Below are positions 10,819 through 20,132 of a stretch of 64,000 nucleotides of DNA, one piece after another. How positions within the stretch are numbered: the stretch's first letter is position 1; every line of letters begins with the position of its first letter. The position numbers and the translations under genes were made by a program. The stretch is from Sulfuricystis thermophila (GTDB lineage: Bacteria; Pseudomonadota; Gammaproteobacteria; Burkholderiales; Rhodocyclaceae), in assembly GCF_004323595.1 (NCBI RefSeq), contig NZ_AP019373.1, positions 496,001 through 560,000 of the forward strand, read 5' to 3'. A model generated the notes under the pieces. The model ran no database searches. It saw only the letters and a program-made list of their open reading frames with translations, and was not told where the DNA came from.

Positions 10819-12096
10819 ATGCGCGCCCTCCCCCTGTGGCTGACGGTGTGCCTCACCGTCGGCGGGGTGGCGCTGGCGCAGGAAGAGGCAGCGCGCGGCG
10901 GGGACGTCGCCCTTGGCGGCCGTGTCGAGCAGCTGCTCGCCTTCGCGCGCGAGCGTCATCCCGAATTCGCGGCGATGCGTCACGAGGCGGCCGCTGCCGC
11001 CCTGCGCATCGAAGCGGCGGGCGCGTTGCCCGATCCGATGTTCGGCATCGAACTGCGCGACTTCGCCACGCCCGATGCCGGCCCGAACCTGCTGCCGGCG
11101 CGCGTCGGCAGCACGCGCTACACCGTGACGCAAAGCCTGCCCTGGTTCGGCAAGCGCGATCTCAAGCGCGACATCGCCGCAGCCAGCACCAGCGAAGCGG
11201 AAGGGCGCGCCCAGCTTGCCTGGATCAATCTCGCCTGGCAGATCAAGCAGACCTTCGCGCAGCACTATTTGCTTCAGAGCCGGCTGCGCTATGGCCGGGA
11301 AAACCTCGATCTGCTCGAACGGCTCGAGCGGATCGCGTTGGCGCGCTATGGCAGCGGGCTGGTCCCACAGCAAGACGTGATCCGCGCACAGACCGAACGT
11401 ACCGCCCTGGCGAGCGAGCTCGTCCAGCTCGAAAGCGAACAGGCGCAGACCGCGACGCGCATGAAGAGCCTGCTCGGCGCAGACGCCGGAGTAAAGTTGC
11501 TACCGCCCGAACGGCTGCGTCCCCTGCCGCCGGCCGCACGTCTCGACGCCGCGGCACTGCAGGAGCGGCTCCTCGCTGCCAATCCGCGCCTGGCCATCGA
11601 GGCGGCGCGCATTAGCGCGGCCGAGAAAGCGCGCGAGCTGACCTACAGAAACCGCTACCCGGACGTCAGCGTCGGTCTGGCCGCGATCCAGTCACGCGAC
11701 CGTGTCACCGGCTGGGATCTGATGTTCGAGATCAACATCCCGCTGCAGCAGGACAGCCGCCGCGCGCAAGAGCATGAGGCCGAGCGCATGTTGGAGGCCG
11801 CCAGGAGCCGCCGCGAGGCGGCGCTGAATCAGGTGAATGCGGAATTGCAGGAAAACCTCACGGCCCTGCATGCCGCGCGCCGTGTCGAGGAACTGGTGAG
11901 CCTGCGCCTCTTGCCACAGGCCGAACTCACGCTGCAATCGGCGCTGGCCGGGTATGAAACCGGCAAGGTCGATTTCGCCACCGTGCTGGATGCGCAACGA
12001 CAGATCCGCAAAGCCAAGGAAGACCTCGTGCGCGCGCGCGTCACGCAGGAGCTGCGCCGCGCCGACATCGAGCGTGCGATCGGAGACGAACTATGA
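10819..12096 (+). CDS. cusC: outer-membrane efflux protein of the Cus system (TolC family)
   Basis: 425 aa. The start is the ATG at 10819, followed by a signal peptide (MRALPLWLTVCLTVGGVALAQ); an open frame extends upstream through cusF but has no role. The mature protein has the two repeated outer-membrane-efflux domains of the TolC fold, rich in Ala, Arg, Glu and Leu heptads, with TQSLPWFGKRDLKRD near the end of the first strand. It would form the exit duct of the CusCBA tripartite pump. The last four bases, ATGA, overlap the start of cusB, indicating translational coupling. Confidence 0.9.
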   Translation: MRALPLWLTVCLTVGGVALAQEEAARGGDVALGGRVEQLLAFARERHPEFAAMRHEAAAAALRIEAAGALPDPMFGIELRDFATPDAGPNLLPARVGSTRYTVTQSLPWFGKRDLKRDIAAASTSEAEGRAQLAWINLAWQIKQTFAQHYLLQSRLRYGRENLDLLERLERIALARYGSGLVPQQDVIRAQTERTALASELVQLESEQAQTATRMKSLLGADAGVKLLPPERLRPLPPAARLDAAALQERLLAANPRLAIEAARISAAEKARELTYRNRYPDVSVGLAAIQSRDRVTGWDLMFEINIPLQQDSRRAQEHEAERMLEAARSRREAALNQVNAELQENLTALHAARRVEELVSLRLLPQAELTLQSALAGYETGKVDFATVLDAQRQIRKAKEDLVRARVTQELRRADIERAIGDEL

Positions 12097-13595
12097 AGAA
12101 CATGGCGATCATCGTGCTGCTGGTCATCGCCGGCCTGGGCGGTTACTGGCTGGGCGGGCGGAAAGTCGGCGCTGACGGTACGGCACTGCAGAGCGCTGCG
12201 GCGCCGTCAGGCAAAAAAATCCTCTACTACCGCAATCCGATGGGCCTCCCCGACACCTCACCGACACCCAAGAAGGATGCGATGGGCATGGACTACATCC
12301 CCGTGTATGAGGGGGAGGAAGAAGGCATTGAGGGCGCGGTGAAGATCAGCCCGGCGAAGGTGCAGAAGCTCGGCGTGCGCACCGAGGCGGCCGCCCTGCG
12401 CAAGCTGTCGCGTCCGATTCGCGCGGTCGGCCGCGTCGCGGTCGACGAGCGGCGCGTCTATGCCATCGCGCCGAAGTTCGAAGGCTGGATCGAGCGTCTC
12501 TTCGTCAATGCCACCGGCCAGCCGGTCGGCCGTGGCCAGGCGCTGTTCGAGGTCTATAGCCCGGAGCTCGTCTCGGCGCAACGCGAATACCAGATCGCCG
12601 CCCGCGCGGTCGACCAGCACGACGGCGCGGCGCAATCGAGTTTGCGTCCGGTGGCCGAAGCGGCCTTGGCGCGCCTGCGCAACTGGGACATTTCATTGGA
12701 GCAGATCGAGCGGCTCAAGGCGGGCGGCGAGCCCACGCGCACGCTGATCTACCGTTCGCCCGTCGCCGGCGTGGTGCTCGAGAAGAAAGCGCTGCAAGGG
12801 CAGCGCTTCACGCCCGGCGAGGCGCTCTACCAGATCGCCGATATCGGCACGGTCTGGGTGCTGGCCGATGTCTTCGAGCGCGACATCGCCGCGGTGAGGG
12901 TCGGCATGCCGGTGACGGTGAAGATCGACGCCTGGCCCGGGCGCGAATTCGCTGGCAGGGTCGGCTTCATCTACCCGACGCTCGATGCCACCACGCGCAC
13001 GGTGCCGGTGCGCATCGAGCTGACGAATCCGCGCGGCGAATTGCGCCCGGCGATGTATGCGAACGTCGATATCAAGGCTGACGCGGGCGGGACGACGCCT
13101 GCGGGGAAAGTCGGCGCTGACAGGACGGCACTGACCGTGCCGGTATCGGCGGTGATCGACGGCGGGACTTCCCAGCGCGTCATCGTACAGTTGGCGGAAG
13201 GCCGCTTCGAGCCGCGCGAGGTGAAGCTGGGCGTGAGGAGCGACGACTATGTCGAGGTGATAGAAGGCGTCCGGGAAGGTGAGCAGGTCGTGGTTGCCGC
13301 CAACTTCCTGATCGATTCGGAAAGCAATCTCAAGGCGGCACTCGGCGGGATGAGGGAGGCAAAGACCCCGGTCAGTCACCAGGCAGTCGGCACGCTCGAT
13401 GGCATCGAGGCGGATGGCACGCTGATGATCTCCCACGAACCGGTGGCGAGTCTGAACTGGCCGAAGATGACGATGGGCTTCGTGCCCGCCCATGCCGCGC
13501 TGGCGGCGAATCTCAAGCCGGGAATGCCCATCGCCTTCGAGTTCGTCGAAAGGCGGCCCGGCGAGTGGGTGATCACGAAGATCGAGAGGCGCTGA
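12093..13595 (+). CDS. cusB: Cus efflux periplasmic adaptor with C-terminal CusF-like domain
   Basis: 500-aa membrane-fusion protein linking CusA to CusC. Residues 4-22 are an N-terminal membrane anchor. Residues about 42-72 are the Cys-free heavy-metal-binding segment typical of CusB (YYRNPMG...DAMGMDYIPVYE). Barrel-sandwich and beta-barrel domains follow. Residues about 427-500 form a fused CusF-like domain with LNWPKMTMGF, keeping the Trp that the separate CusF lacks. Two copies of the dispersed 25-bp repeat are translated in frame: KVGADGTA right after the membrane anchor (12162-12186), and KVGADRTA in the linker after the beta-barrel (13107-13131). It overlaps cusC by 4 bp and ends 1 bp before cusA. 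Confidence 0.93.
   Translation: MKNMAIIVLLVIAGLGGYWLGGRKVGADGTALQSAAAPSGKKILYYRNPMGLPDTSPTPKKDAMGMDYIPVYEGEEEGIEGAVKISPAKVQKLGVRTEAAALRKLSRPIRAVGRVAVDERRVYAIAPKFEGWIERLFVNATGQPVGRGQALFEVYSPELVSAQREYQIAARAVDQHDGAAQSSLRPVAEAALARLRNWDISLEQIERLKAGGEPTRTLIYRSPVAGVVLEKKALQGQRFTPGEALYQIADIGTVWVLADVFERDIAAVRVGMPVTVKIDAWPGREFAGRVGFIYPTLDATTRTVPVRIELTNPRGELRPAMYANVDIKADAGGTTPAGKVGADRTALTVPVSAVIDGGTSQRVIVQLAEGRFEPREVKLGVRSDDYVEVIEGVREGEQVVVAANFLIDSESNLKAALGGMREAKTPVSHQAVGTLDGIEADGTLMISHEPVASLNWPKMTMGFVPAHAALAANLKPGMPIAFEFVERRPGEWVITKIERR
12162..12186 (+). repeat. 25-bp dispersed repeat inside cusB, copy 1
   Basis: 23 of 25 positions match the family. It is translated as KVGADGTA immediately after the membrane anchor, in a low-complexity linker where an insertion should be harmless. 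Confidence 0.8.
13107..13131 (+). repeat. 25-bp dispersed repeat inside cusB, copy 2
   Basis: 23 of 25 positions match the family. It is translated as KVGADRTA in the linker between the beta-barrel strands and the VPVSAVID segment, in the same frame as copy 1. Confidence 0.8.
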
Positions 13596-13596
13596 A

Positions 13597-16500
13597 ATGC
13601 TTTCACGGCTCATCGACTGGTCGGCGCGCAACCGGTTCCTCGTCTTGCTCGTCACGCTGGGCGTCGTGCTGGCGGGCAGCTACGCCCTGCTGAAGACGCC
13701 GCTCGACGCGCTGCCCGATCTCTCCGACGTCCAGGTGATCGTCTATACCGAGTTCCCCGGCCAGGCGCCGCAGGTGGTCGAGGACCAGGTCACCTATCCG
13801 CTGACCACGGCGCTGCTCGCAGTGCCGAAGTCGAAGGTGGTGCGCGGCTTTTCGTACTTCGGCGCAAGCTTCGTCTACGTGATCTTCGAGGACGGCACCG
13901 ACCCCTACTGGGCGCGTTCCCGCGTGCTCGAATACCTCAACACGGTGGCCGGCCGCCTGCCGCAGAATGTGTCGCCCAGCCTCGGGCCGGATGCCTCGGG
14001 CGTGGGCTGGGTGTTCCAGTATGCGGTGCTCGGCGCGAACCGGACGCTGGCCGAGCTGCGCACCCTGCAAGACTGGTATCTGCGCTACCCGCTCACCAAG
14101 GCACAGGGGGTCGCCGAGGTGGCAAGCATCGGCGGCTATCAGCAGCAGTACCAGGTGGTGGTCGACCCCATCAAGCTGCGCGGCTACGGCATCCCGCTGG
14201 CGGCCGTCACCAACGCGATCCGCAACTCGAACCGCGACGTCGGCGGCCGTGTCGTCGAACTGGCCGAGACCGAATACATGGTGCGCGGGCGCGGTTACCT
14301 CACGGGCAAGACCGATCTCGAACGGCTGGTGGTGAAAGCGGACCGGGGCACGCCGGTGCTGCTCTCGGATGTCGCACGCGTCGAGCTCGGTCCCGACGAG
14401 CGGCGCGGGCTTGCCGAACTCAACGGCGAAGGCGAGGTGGTATCGGGCATCGTCGTCGCACGGCATGGCCAGAACGCGCTCGAAGTCATCGGCAACATCA
14501 AGGAGAAGATCCGCGAAGCCGCAGCGGGCCTGCCCGAAGGCGTGACGATCGAGACAGTGTATGACCGTTCGGAACTGATCGAGCGCGCGATCAATACGCT
14601 GCAGGCGACGCTGAGCGAGGAGGCGCTGATCGTGGCCGCCGTGTGCGTCGTCTTCCTGCTGCATGTGCGCAGCGCCTTGGTGGCGATCCTGATGCTGCCC
14701 GTCGGCGTGTTGATCGCCTTCATCGCGATGCGCCTCATCGGCATCAACTCGAACATCATGAGCCTGGGGGGCATCGCCATCGCCATTGGCGCGATGGTCG
14801 ATGCGGCGATCGTGATGATCGAGAATGCGCACAAGCATCTCGAACGGCTCGAGCCGGGCGAATCGCGCAGCGAAGCGATGATCGCCGCGTGCAAGGAAGT
14901 CGGCCCGGCGCTGTTCTTCTCGCTGTTGATCATCACCGTCTCCTTCCTGCCGGTATTCACGCTCGAAGCGCAGGAAGGCCGGCTGTTCGCGCCGCTGGCG
15001 TGGACCAAGACCTTCGCGATGGCCGGCGCGGCGCTGCTGTCGGTGACGCTGGTGCCGGTGCTGATGCTGCTGTTCGTGCGCGGGCGCATCCTGCCCGAGA
15101 CGCAAAACCCGGTGAATCGCTTGCTGATCGCGCTCTACCGGCCGATGATCGCGCTGGTGATGCGCTGGAAGCTGACGACGATCCTCGTTGCGGTCTTGGT
15201 GATGCTGATCTCGCTCTGGCCGGTGCGGCAGCTCGGCAGCGAATTCATGCCGACGCTCAACGAAGGCACGCTGTTCTACATGCCGACCGGCCTGCCGGGG
15301 ATGTCGGTGACCAAGGCGGCCGAGCTGCTGCAAACGCAGAACAAGATCATCAAGAGCTTTCCCGAGGTGGCCTCGGTGATCGGTAAGGCCGGCCGCGCCA
15401 ATACGGCGACCGATCCGGCGCCGCTCGAGATGTTCGAGACGGTGATCAACCTCAAGCCCGAGCAGGAATGGCGCCCGGGCATGACCCTCGACACGCTGAT
15501 CGCCGAGATGGACAAGGCGTTGCAGTTTCCCGGGATCGCCAATTCGTGGACGATGCCGATCAAGGCGCGCATCGACATGCTCTCGACCGGTATCCGCACG
15601 CCGGTCGGCATCAAGGTATTCGGCAAGGACCTCAAAGAGATGGAGGCACTGGCGCGCAGCATCGAGCAGGTGGTGAAGACCGTACCCGGCACCCGCTCCG
15701 CCTATGCCGAGCGCATCACCGGTGGCTGGTATCTCGACATCACGCCAGACCGGGCGCAGCTGGCGCGCTATGGCATCCTCGTCAATGATCTGCAGGAAGT
15801 CGTCGCCACGGCGCTCGGTGGCGAGAGCGTGACGACCACCGTCGAAGGGCGCGAGCGCTATGGAGTGGCCGTGCGCTATCCGCGCGAGTTGCGCGACGAC
15901 CCCGCGAAGATCGCCGCTCATGTGCTGGTGCCGGCGATGGCCGACGCTACGCAAATGAGGGGTGGGCCTCCCGTCATGGTGCCGCTGGGGCAGGTCGCCA
16001 AGGTGAGCATCGAAAATGGCGCGCCGGCGATCCGCACCGAAAATGCGCTGCTGTCAGCCTACATCTACGTCGATATCGAGGGGCGCGACATCGGCTCGTA
16101 TGTGAAAGACGCGCAGCGCGCGGTGGCCGAGCAGGTGTCGTTCCCGCCGGGAACGTATGTCACCTGGAGCGGGCAGTTCGAGTACATGGAGCGGGCGCTG
16201 GAGCGGCTGAAGATCGTCGTGCCGGCAACGCTACTGATCATCTTCCTGCTGCTCTACCTCAACTTTCGGCAGCTCGCGCCGACGCTGATCGTGATGCTCT
16301 CGGTGCCCTTTGCACTGGTCGGCGGCCTCTGGCTGCTCTGGGGACTCGATTACAACCTCTCGGTCGCAGTCGCGGTGGGCTTCATCGCCCTGGCCGGCGT
16401 GGCCGCCGAGACCGGCGTGGTGATGCTGATCTACCTCGATCACGCCTGGGCGGCGGCGAAGCAAAAGTCGGCGCTGGCGGGACGGCAGCCGACGGTTGCC

Positions 16501-16767
16501 GACCTTTACGCGGCGGTGATGGCCGGGGCGGTGGAGCGCGTGCGGCCGAAGATGATGACCGTGGTGGCGATCATGGCCGGCCTGTTGCCGATCATGTGGG
16601 GCAGCGGCACCGGCTCGGAGGTGATGCGCCGCATCGCCGCGCCGATGGTGGGCGGCATGATTTCGTCGACCCTTCTGACGCTGGTCGTGATCCCGGCGCT
16701 CTACGCGCTGATCGAGGAATGGCGGCTTCGGAGGCAACGGGTGACGTTGACGTCAACGTCAACGTAA
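13597..16767 (+). CDS. cusA: heavy-metal RND efflux pump, Cu(I)/Ag(I) type
   Basis: 1056-aa inner-membrane RND transporter driven by the proton gradient. It has twelve predicted membrane segments in two halves with two large periplasmic loops. TM4 carries GGIAIAIGAMVDAAIVMIEN with the Asp of the heavy-metal RND proton relay. The first loop has TYPLTTALLAVP. The second loop has LPGMSVTKA and RIDMLSTGI, a region that holds a Met ligand in E. coli CusA. Overall similarity is closer to CusA than to CzcA (for example GSGTGSEVMRRIAAPMVGGM), so monovalent Cu/Ag is the likely substrate. A cytoplasmic loop near the C-terminus (KSALAGRQ) is encoded by the dispersed repeat at 16464-16488, in a different frame from the cusB copies. 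Confidence 0.95.
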   Translation: MLSRLIDWSARNRFLVLLVTLGVVLAGSYALLKTPLDALPDLSDVQVIVYTEFPGQAPQVVEDQVTYPLTTALLAVPKSKVVRGFSYFGASFVYVIFEDGTDPYWARSRVLEYLNTVAGRLPQNVSPSLGPDASGVGWVFQYAVLGANRTLAELRTLQDWYLRYPLTKAQGVAEVASIGGYQQQYQVVVDPIKLRGYGIPLAAVTNAIRNSNRDVGGRVVELAETEYMVRGRGYLTGKTDLERLVVKADRGTPVLLSDVARVELGPDERRGLAELNGEGEVVSGIVVARHGQNALEVIGNIKEKIREAAAGLPEGVTIETVYDRSELIERAINTLQATLSEEALIVAAVCVVFLLHVRSALVAILMLPVGVLIAFIAMRLIGINSNIMSLGGIAIAIGAMVDAAIVMIENAHKHLERLEPGESRSEAMIAACKEVGPALFFSLLIITVSFLPVFTLEAQEGRLFAPLAWTKTFAMAGAALLSVTLVPVLMLLFVRGRILPETQNPVNRLLIALYRPMIALVMRWKLTTILVAVLVMLISLWPVRQLGSEFMPTLNEGTLFYMPTGLPGMSVTKAAELLQTQNKIIKSFPEVASVIGKAGRANTATDPAPLEMFETVINLKPEQEWRPGMTLDTLIAEMDKALQFPGIANSWTMPIKARIDMLSTGIRTPVGIKVFGKDLKEMEALARSIEQVVKTVPGTRSAYAERITGGWYLDITPDRAQLARYGILVNDLQEVVATALGGESVTTTVEGRERYGVAVRYPRELRDDPAKIAAHVLVPAMADATQMRGGPPVMVPLGQVAKVSIENGAPAIRTENALLSAYIYVDIEGRDIGSYVKDAQRAVAEQVSFPPGTYVTWSGQFEYMERALERLKIVVPATLLIIFLLLYLNFRQLAPTLIVMLSVPFALVGGLWLLWGLDYNLSVAVAVGFIALAGVAAETGVVMLIYLDHAWAAAKQKSALAGRQPTVADLYAAVMAGAVERVRPKMMTVVAIMAGLLPIMWGSGTGSEVMRRIAAPMVGGMISSTLLTLVVIPALYALIEEWRLRRQRVTLTSTST
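16464..16488 (+). repeat. 25-bp dispersed repeat inside cusA
   Basis: 24 of 25 positions match the family. It is read as KSALAGRQ, a different frame from the KVGADGTA copies in cusB, so DNA rather than protein sequence is what is shared. It lies in a variable cytoplasmic loop between YLDHAW and GAVERVRPKMMTV. Confidence 0.85.
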
Positions 16768-16821
16768 GCCAGAATCGCCGCAACGCGTTAATCTGCAATC
16801 CCAGCCCCGGAGGCCCTTGCC

Positions 16822-19800
16822 ATGTCCGATCCCGCCATCGCCGCGAAGCTTGCCCCCTACAAGCCGAAGCACAAGGTGCGCTTCGTCACCGCCGCCGCGC
16901 TGTTCGACGGTCACGATGCCGCGATCAACATCATGCGGCGCATCCTGCAGGCCACCGGCGTCGAGGTGATCCATCTCGGCCACAACCGTTCGGTGCAGGA
17001 GATCGTCAATGCCGCACTGCAGGAAGACGTGCAGGGCATCGCCGTCACTTCCTACCAGGGCGGGCATGTCGAGTTCTTCAAATACATGATCGATCTGTTG
17101 CGGCAAAACGGCGGCGGCGAGATCAAGGTGTTCGGCGGCGGTGGCGGCGTGATCGTGCCGGACGAGATCCGCGAGCTGCACGCTTATGGCGTGACGCGCA
17201 TCTACTCGCCCGAGGACGGCGCGCAGCTGGGTTTGCAGGGCATGATCGACGATGTGGTGGCGCAAAGCGATTTCGCGTTACCGGGTAATGTGACACTGGC
17301 GGAATTGAAGAGTGGCGACCGGCGCAAGCTCGCGCGCGCGATCACGCAGCTGGAGAACGATCCTCAGGGGGCTTTTGCTGAAGCCGTGCGGGCGGCCGAA
17401 GTGGCTGCCGTGCCGGTGCTCGGCATCACCGGCACTGGTGGCGCAGGCAAGTCTTCCTTGACGGACGAATTGATTCGCCGCTTCCGGCTCGATCAGGACG
17501 ACCGTCTGCGCATTGCCGTGATTTCCATCGACCCGTCGCGCAAGCGCACCGGCGGCGCCCTCTTGGGCGACCGCATCCGCATGAACGCGATCGAACACCC
17601 GCACATCTTCATGCGCTCGATGGCGACGCGCGAGGCGGGCAGCGAGATTTCCGCCGCCCTGCCGGAGGTGATCAAGGCCTGCAAGCTCTCCGGTTTCGAC
17701 CTGATCATCGTCGAGACCTCCGGCATCGGCCAGGGCGATGCGGCGATCGTGCCGCATGTCGATTGCGCGCTGTATGTGATGACGCCGGAATTCGGCGCGG
17801 CGAGCCAGCTCGAGAAGATCGACATGCTCGACTTCGCCGACTTCGTCGCCATCAACAAGTTCGACCGCAAAGGGGCGCTCGATGCGCTGCGCGACGTGCG
17901 CAAGCAATACCAGCGCAACCACGGACTGTTTGCCGCCCGCGTCGAGGACATGCCGGTGTTCGGCACCCAGGCCGCGCGCTTCAATGACGATGGGGTGACG
18001 GCGCTCTACCAGCATTTGGCGGAGCATCTCGTCGGCAAAGGGCTCAAGCTCCAGCCTGGCAAGCTGCCCAGGGTCACCACGAAACATTCCTCGCCGGGCC
18101 GCGCCATCGTCCCCGCGGCGCGCAGCCGCTATCTCGCCGAGATTGCCGACACCGTGCGCGCCTATCACACGCATGTCGCTGAACAGGTCGCCATCGCGCG
18201 CGAGCGTCAGAGCCTGCGTCTCTCCAAGGCCGTTTTCGCCGGCTGCGGCAAAGCGACGGACCATTTCGACGAGCTGATCGCCTGGAAGGATGGCCAGTTC
18301 GATCCCAAAGCCAAAAAACTGCTCGAGATGTGGCCCGATACCGTCAAGGCCTATGGCGGCGACGAATATGTCGTGAAGATTCGCGACAAGGAAATCCGCA
18401 CCAAACTCACCCACGAGACGCTCTCCGGCACGAAGATCCGCAAGGTGGTGCTACCGAAATTCGAGGACGAGGGCGAGCGGCTGCGCTGGCTGATGAAGGA
18501 GAATGTGCCGGGCAGCTTCCCCTATACCGCCGGGGTGTTCGCCTTCAAGCGTGAGAACGAGGATCCGACCCGGATGTTCGCCGGCGAGGGCGATGCCTTC
18601 CGCACCAATCGGCGTTTCAAGAAACTCTCCGAGGGCATGCCGGCCAAGCGTTTGTCTACCGCCTTCGATTCGGTAACGCTGTATGGCTGCGATCCCGACG
18701 AGCGGCCGGACATCTACGGCAAGATCGGCAACTCCGGCGTGTCGATCGCCACCCTCGACGACATGAAGGTGCTCTACGACGGCTTCGATCTGTGCGATCC
18801 GGCGACCTCGGTGTCGATGACCATCAATGGCCCGGCGCCGATCATCCTGGCGATGTTCTTCAACACCGCGATCGACCAGCAGCTCGACAAATTCCGGCTG
18901 GAGAACGGCCGCGAGCCGACCGAGGACGAGGCGGAGAAGATCCGCGAGTGGGTGCTCTCCACCGTGCGCGGCACGGTGCAGGCCGACATCCTCAAAGAAG
19001 ACCAAGGCCAGAACACCTGCATCTTCTCGACCGAGTTCGCGTTGAAGATGATGGGCGACATCCAGGAATTCTTCGTGCACAACCAGGTGCGGAACTTCTA
19101 CTCGGTGTCGATCTCCGGCTATCACATCGCCGAAGCCGGCGCGAATCCGATCTCCCAGCTCGCCTTCACGCTCGCCAACGGCTTCACCTACGTCGAGTCG
19201 TATCTGGCGCGCGGCATGCACATCGACGACTTCGCGCCCAACCTCTCCTTCTTCTTCTCGAACGGCATGGATGCCGAATACACGGTGATCGGCCGCGTCG
19301 CCCGGCGCATCTGGGCCGTGGCGATGAAGCACAAGTACGGCGCCAACGAGCGCAGTCAGAAACTCAAATACCACGTGCAGACCTCGGGCCGCAGCCTGCA
19401 CGCACAGGAGATGGCCTTCAACGACATCCGCACCACGCTGCAGGCGCTGATCGCCATTTACGACAACTGCAACAGCCTGCACACCAATGCCTATGACGAA
19501 GCGATCACCACGCCGACCGAGGAGAGCGTGCGCCGGGCGATGGCGATCCAGCTAATCATCAACCGCGAGTGGGGCCTGGCGAAGAACGAGAATCCCAATC
19601 AGGGCAGCTTCGTCATCGAGGAGCTCACCGATCTGGTCGAGGAGGCGGTGCTCAAGGAATTCGAGGCGCTCGCCGAGCGCGGCGGCGTGCTCGGCGCCAT
19701 GGAAACGGGTTATCAGCGCGGCAAGATCCAGGAAGAATCGCTCTACTACGAGCAGAAGAAGCACGACGGCTCGCATCCGATCATCGGGGTCAATACCTTC

Positions 19801-20067
19801 CGCAATCCGCATGGTGACCCGATTCCGGAAAAACTCGAGCTCGCCCGCTCGACCGAGGAAGAAAAGCGCTCGCAGATCGAGCGCCTGCGTGCTTTTCAGG
19901 CTCGTCATGCCGCGGAGTCGGGGCCGATGCTGGCACGCCTCAAGCAGACCGTGATCGACAACGGCAATGTGTTCGAGGTGTTGATGGATGCCGTGCGCGT
20001 GTGCTCGCTGGGGCAGATTTCCGCGGCGCTCTATGAGGTCGGCGGGCAGTATCGGCGCTCGATGTGA
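16822..20067 (+). CDS. icmF: fused isobutyryl-CoA mutase with chaperone GTPase domain
   Basis: 1081 aa, the length of IcmF. It joins a B12-binding domain, a MeaB-type GTPase and an acyl-CoA mutase. Residues about 17-150 bind cobalamin, with the DxH motif [10 protein letters not shown] (D29, H31) and the [12 protein letters not shown] loop. Residues 203-212 are the P-loop [10 protein letters not shown], followed by [21 protein letters not shown]. From about residue 560 the TIM-barrel mutase carries the substrate segment [21 protein letters not shown]. It interconverts isobutyryl-CoA and n-butyryl-CoA, and some members also use isovaleryl/pivalyl-CoA. GGAGG lies 8 bp before the ATG. It is convergent with the next gene, separated by the hairpin repeat. 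Confidence 0.95.
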   Translation: MSDPAIAAKLAPYKPKHKVRFVTAAALFDGHDAAINIMRRILQATGVEVIHLGHNRSVQEIVNAALQEDVQGIAVTSYQGGHVEFFKYMIDLLRQNGGGEIKVFGGGGGVIVPDEIRELHAYGVTRIYSPEDGAQLGLQGMIDDVVAQSDFALPGNVTLAELKSGDRRKLARAITQLENDPQGAFAEAVRAAEVAAVPVLGITGTGGAGKSSLTDELIRRFRLDQDDRLRIAVISIDPSRKRTGGALLGDRIRMNAIEHPHIFMRSMATREAGSEISAALPEVIKACKLSGFDLIIVETSGIGQGDAAIVPHVDCALYVMTPEFGAASQLEKIDMLDFADFVAINKFDRKGALDALRDVRKQYQRNHGLFAARVEDMPVFGTQAARFNDDGVTALYQHLAEHLVGKGLKLQPGKLPRVTTKHSSPGRAIVPAARSRYLAEIADTVRAYHTHVAEQVAIARERQSLRLSKAVFAGCGKATDHFDELIAWKDGQFDPKAKKLLEMWPDTVKAYGGDEYVVKIRDKEIRTKLTHETLSGTKIRKVVLPKFEDEGERLRWLMKENVPGSFPYTAGVFAFKRENEDPTRMFAGEGDAFRTNRRFKKLSEGMPAKRLSTAFDSVTLYGCDPDERPDIYGKIGNSGVSIATLDDMKVLYDGFDLCDPATSVSMTINGPAPIILAMFFNTAIDQQLDKFRLENGREPTEDEAEKIREWVLSTVRGTVQADILKEDQGQNTCIFSTEFALKMMGDIQEFFVHNQVRNFYSVSISGYHIAEAGANPISQLAFTLANGFTYVESYLARGMHIDDFAPNLSFFFSNGMDAEYTVIGRVARRIWAVAMKHKYGANERSQKLKYHVQTSGRSLHAQEMAFNDIRTTLQALIAIYDNCNSLHTNAYDEAITTPTEESVRRAMAIQLIINREWGLAKNENPNQGSFVIEELTDLVEEAVLKEFEALAERGGVLGAMETGYQRGKIQEESLYYEQKKHDGSHPIIGVNTFRNPHGDPIPEKLELARSTEEEKRSQIERLRAFQARHAAESGPMLARLKQTVIDNGNVFEVLMDAVRVCSLGQISAALYEVGGQYRRSM

Positions 20068-20072
20068 CTCAC

Positions 20073-20126
20073 CCGTCCCGCCGGCTGCCGACTCGTTTCG
20101 GAAAGTCGGCGCTGGCGGGACGGCAC
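20073..20126. repeat. complete hairpin form of the dispersed repeat
   Basis: GTCCCGCC...GCCGACT on the left is nearly the reverse complement of AGTCGGCGCTGG...GGGAC on the right (20102-20126 matches the family consensus at 25 of 25). They are separated by a short CGTTTCGGA spacer. The element fills almost the whole 65-bp gap between the convergent ends of icmF and the ABC transporter. It could act as a bidirectional terminator, although no T-run follows. The same spacer plus arms recur at 23048-23101. Confidence 0.85.
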
Positions 20127-20132
20127 CCTCGC

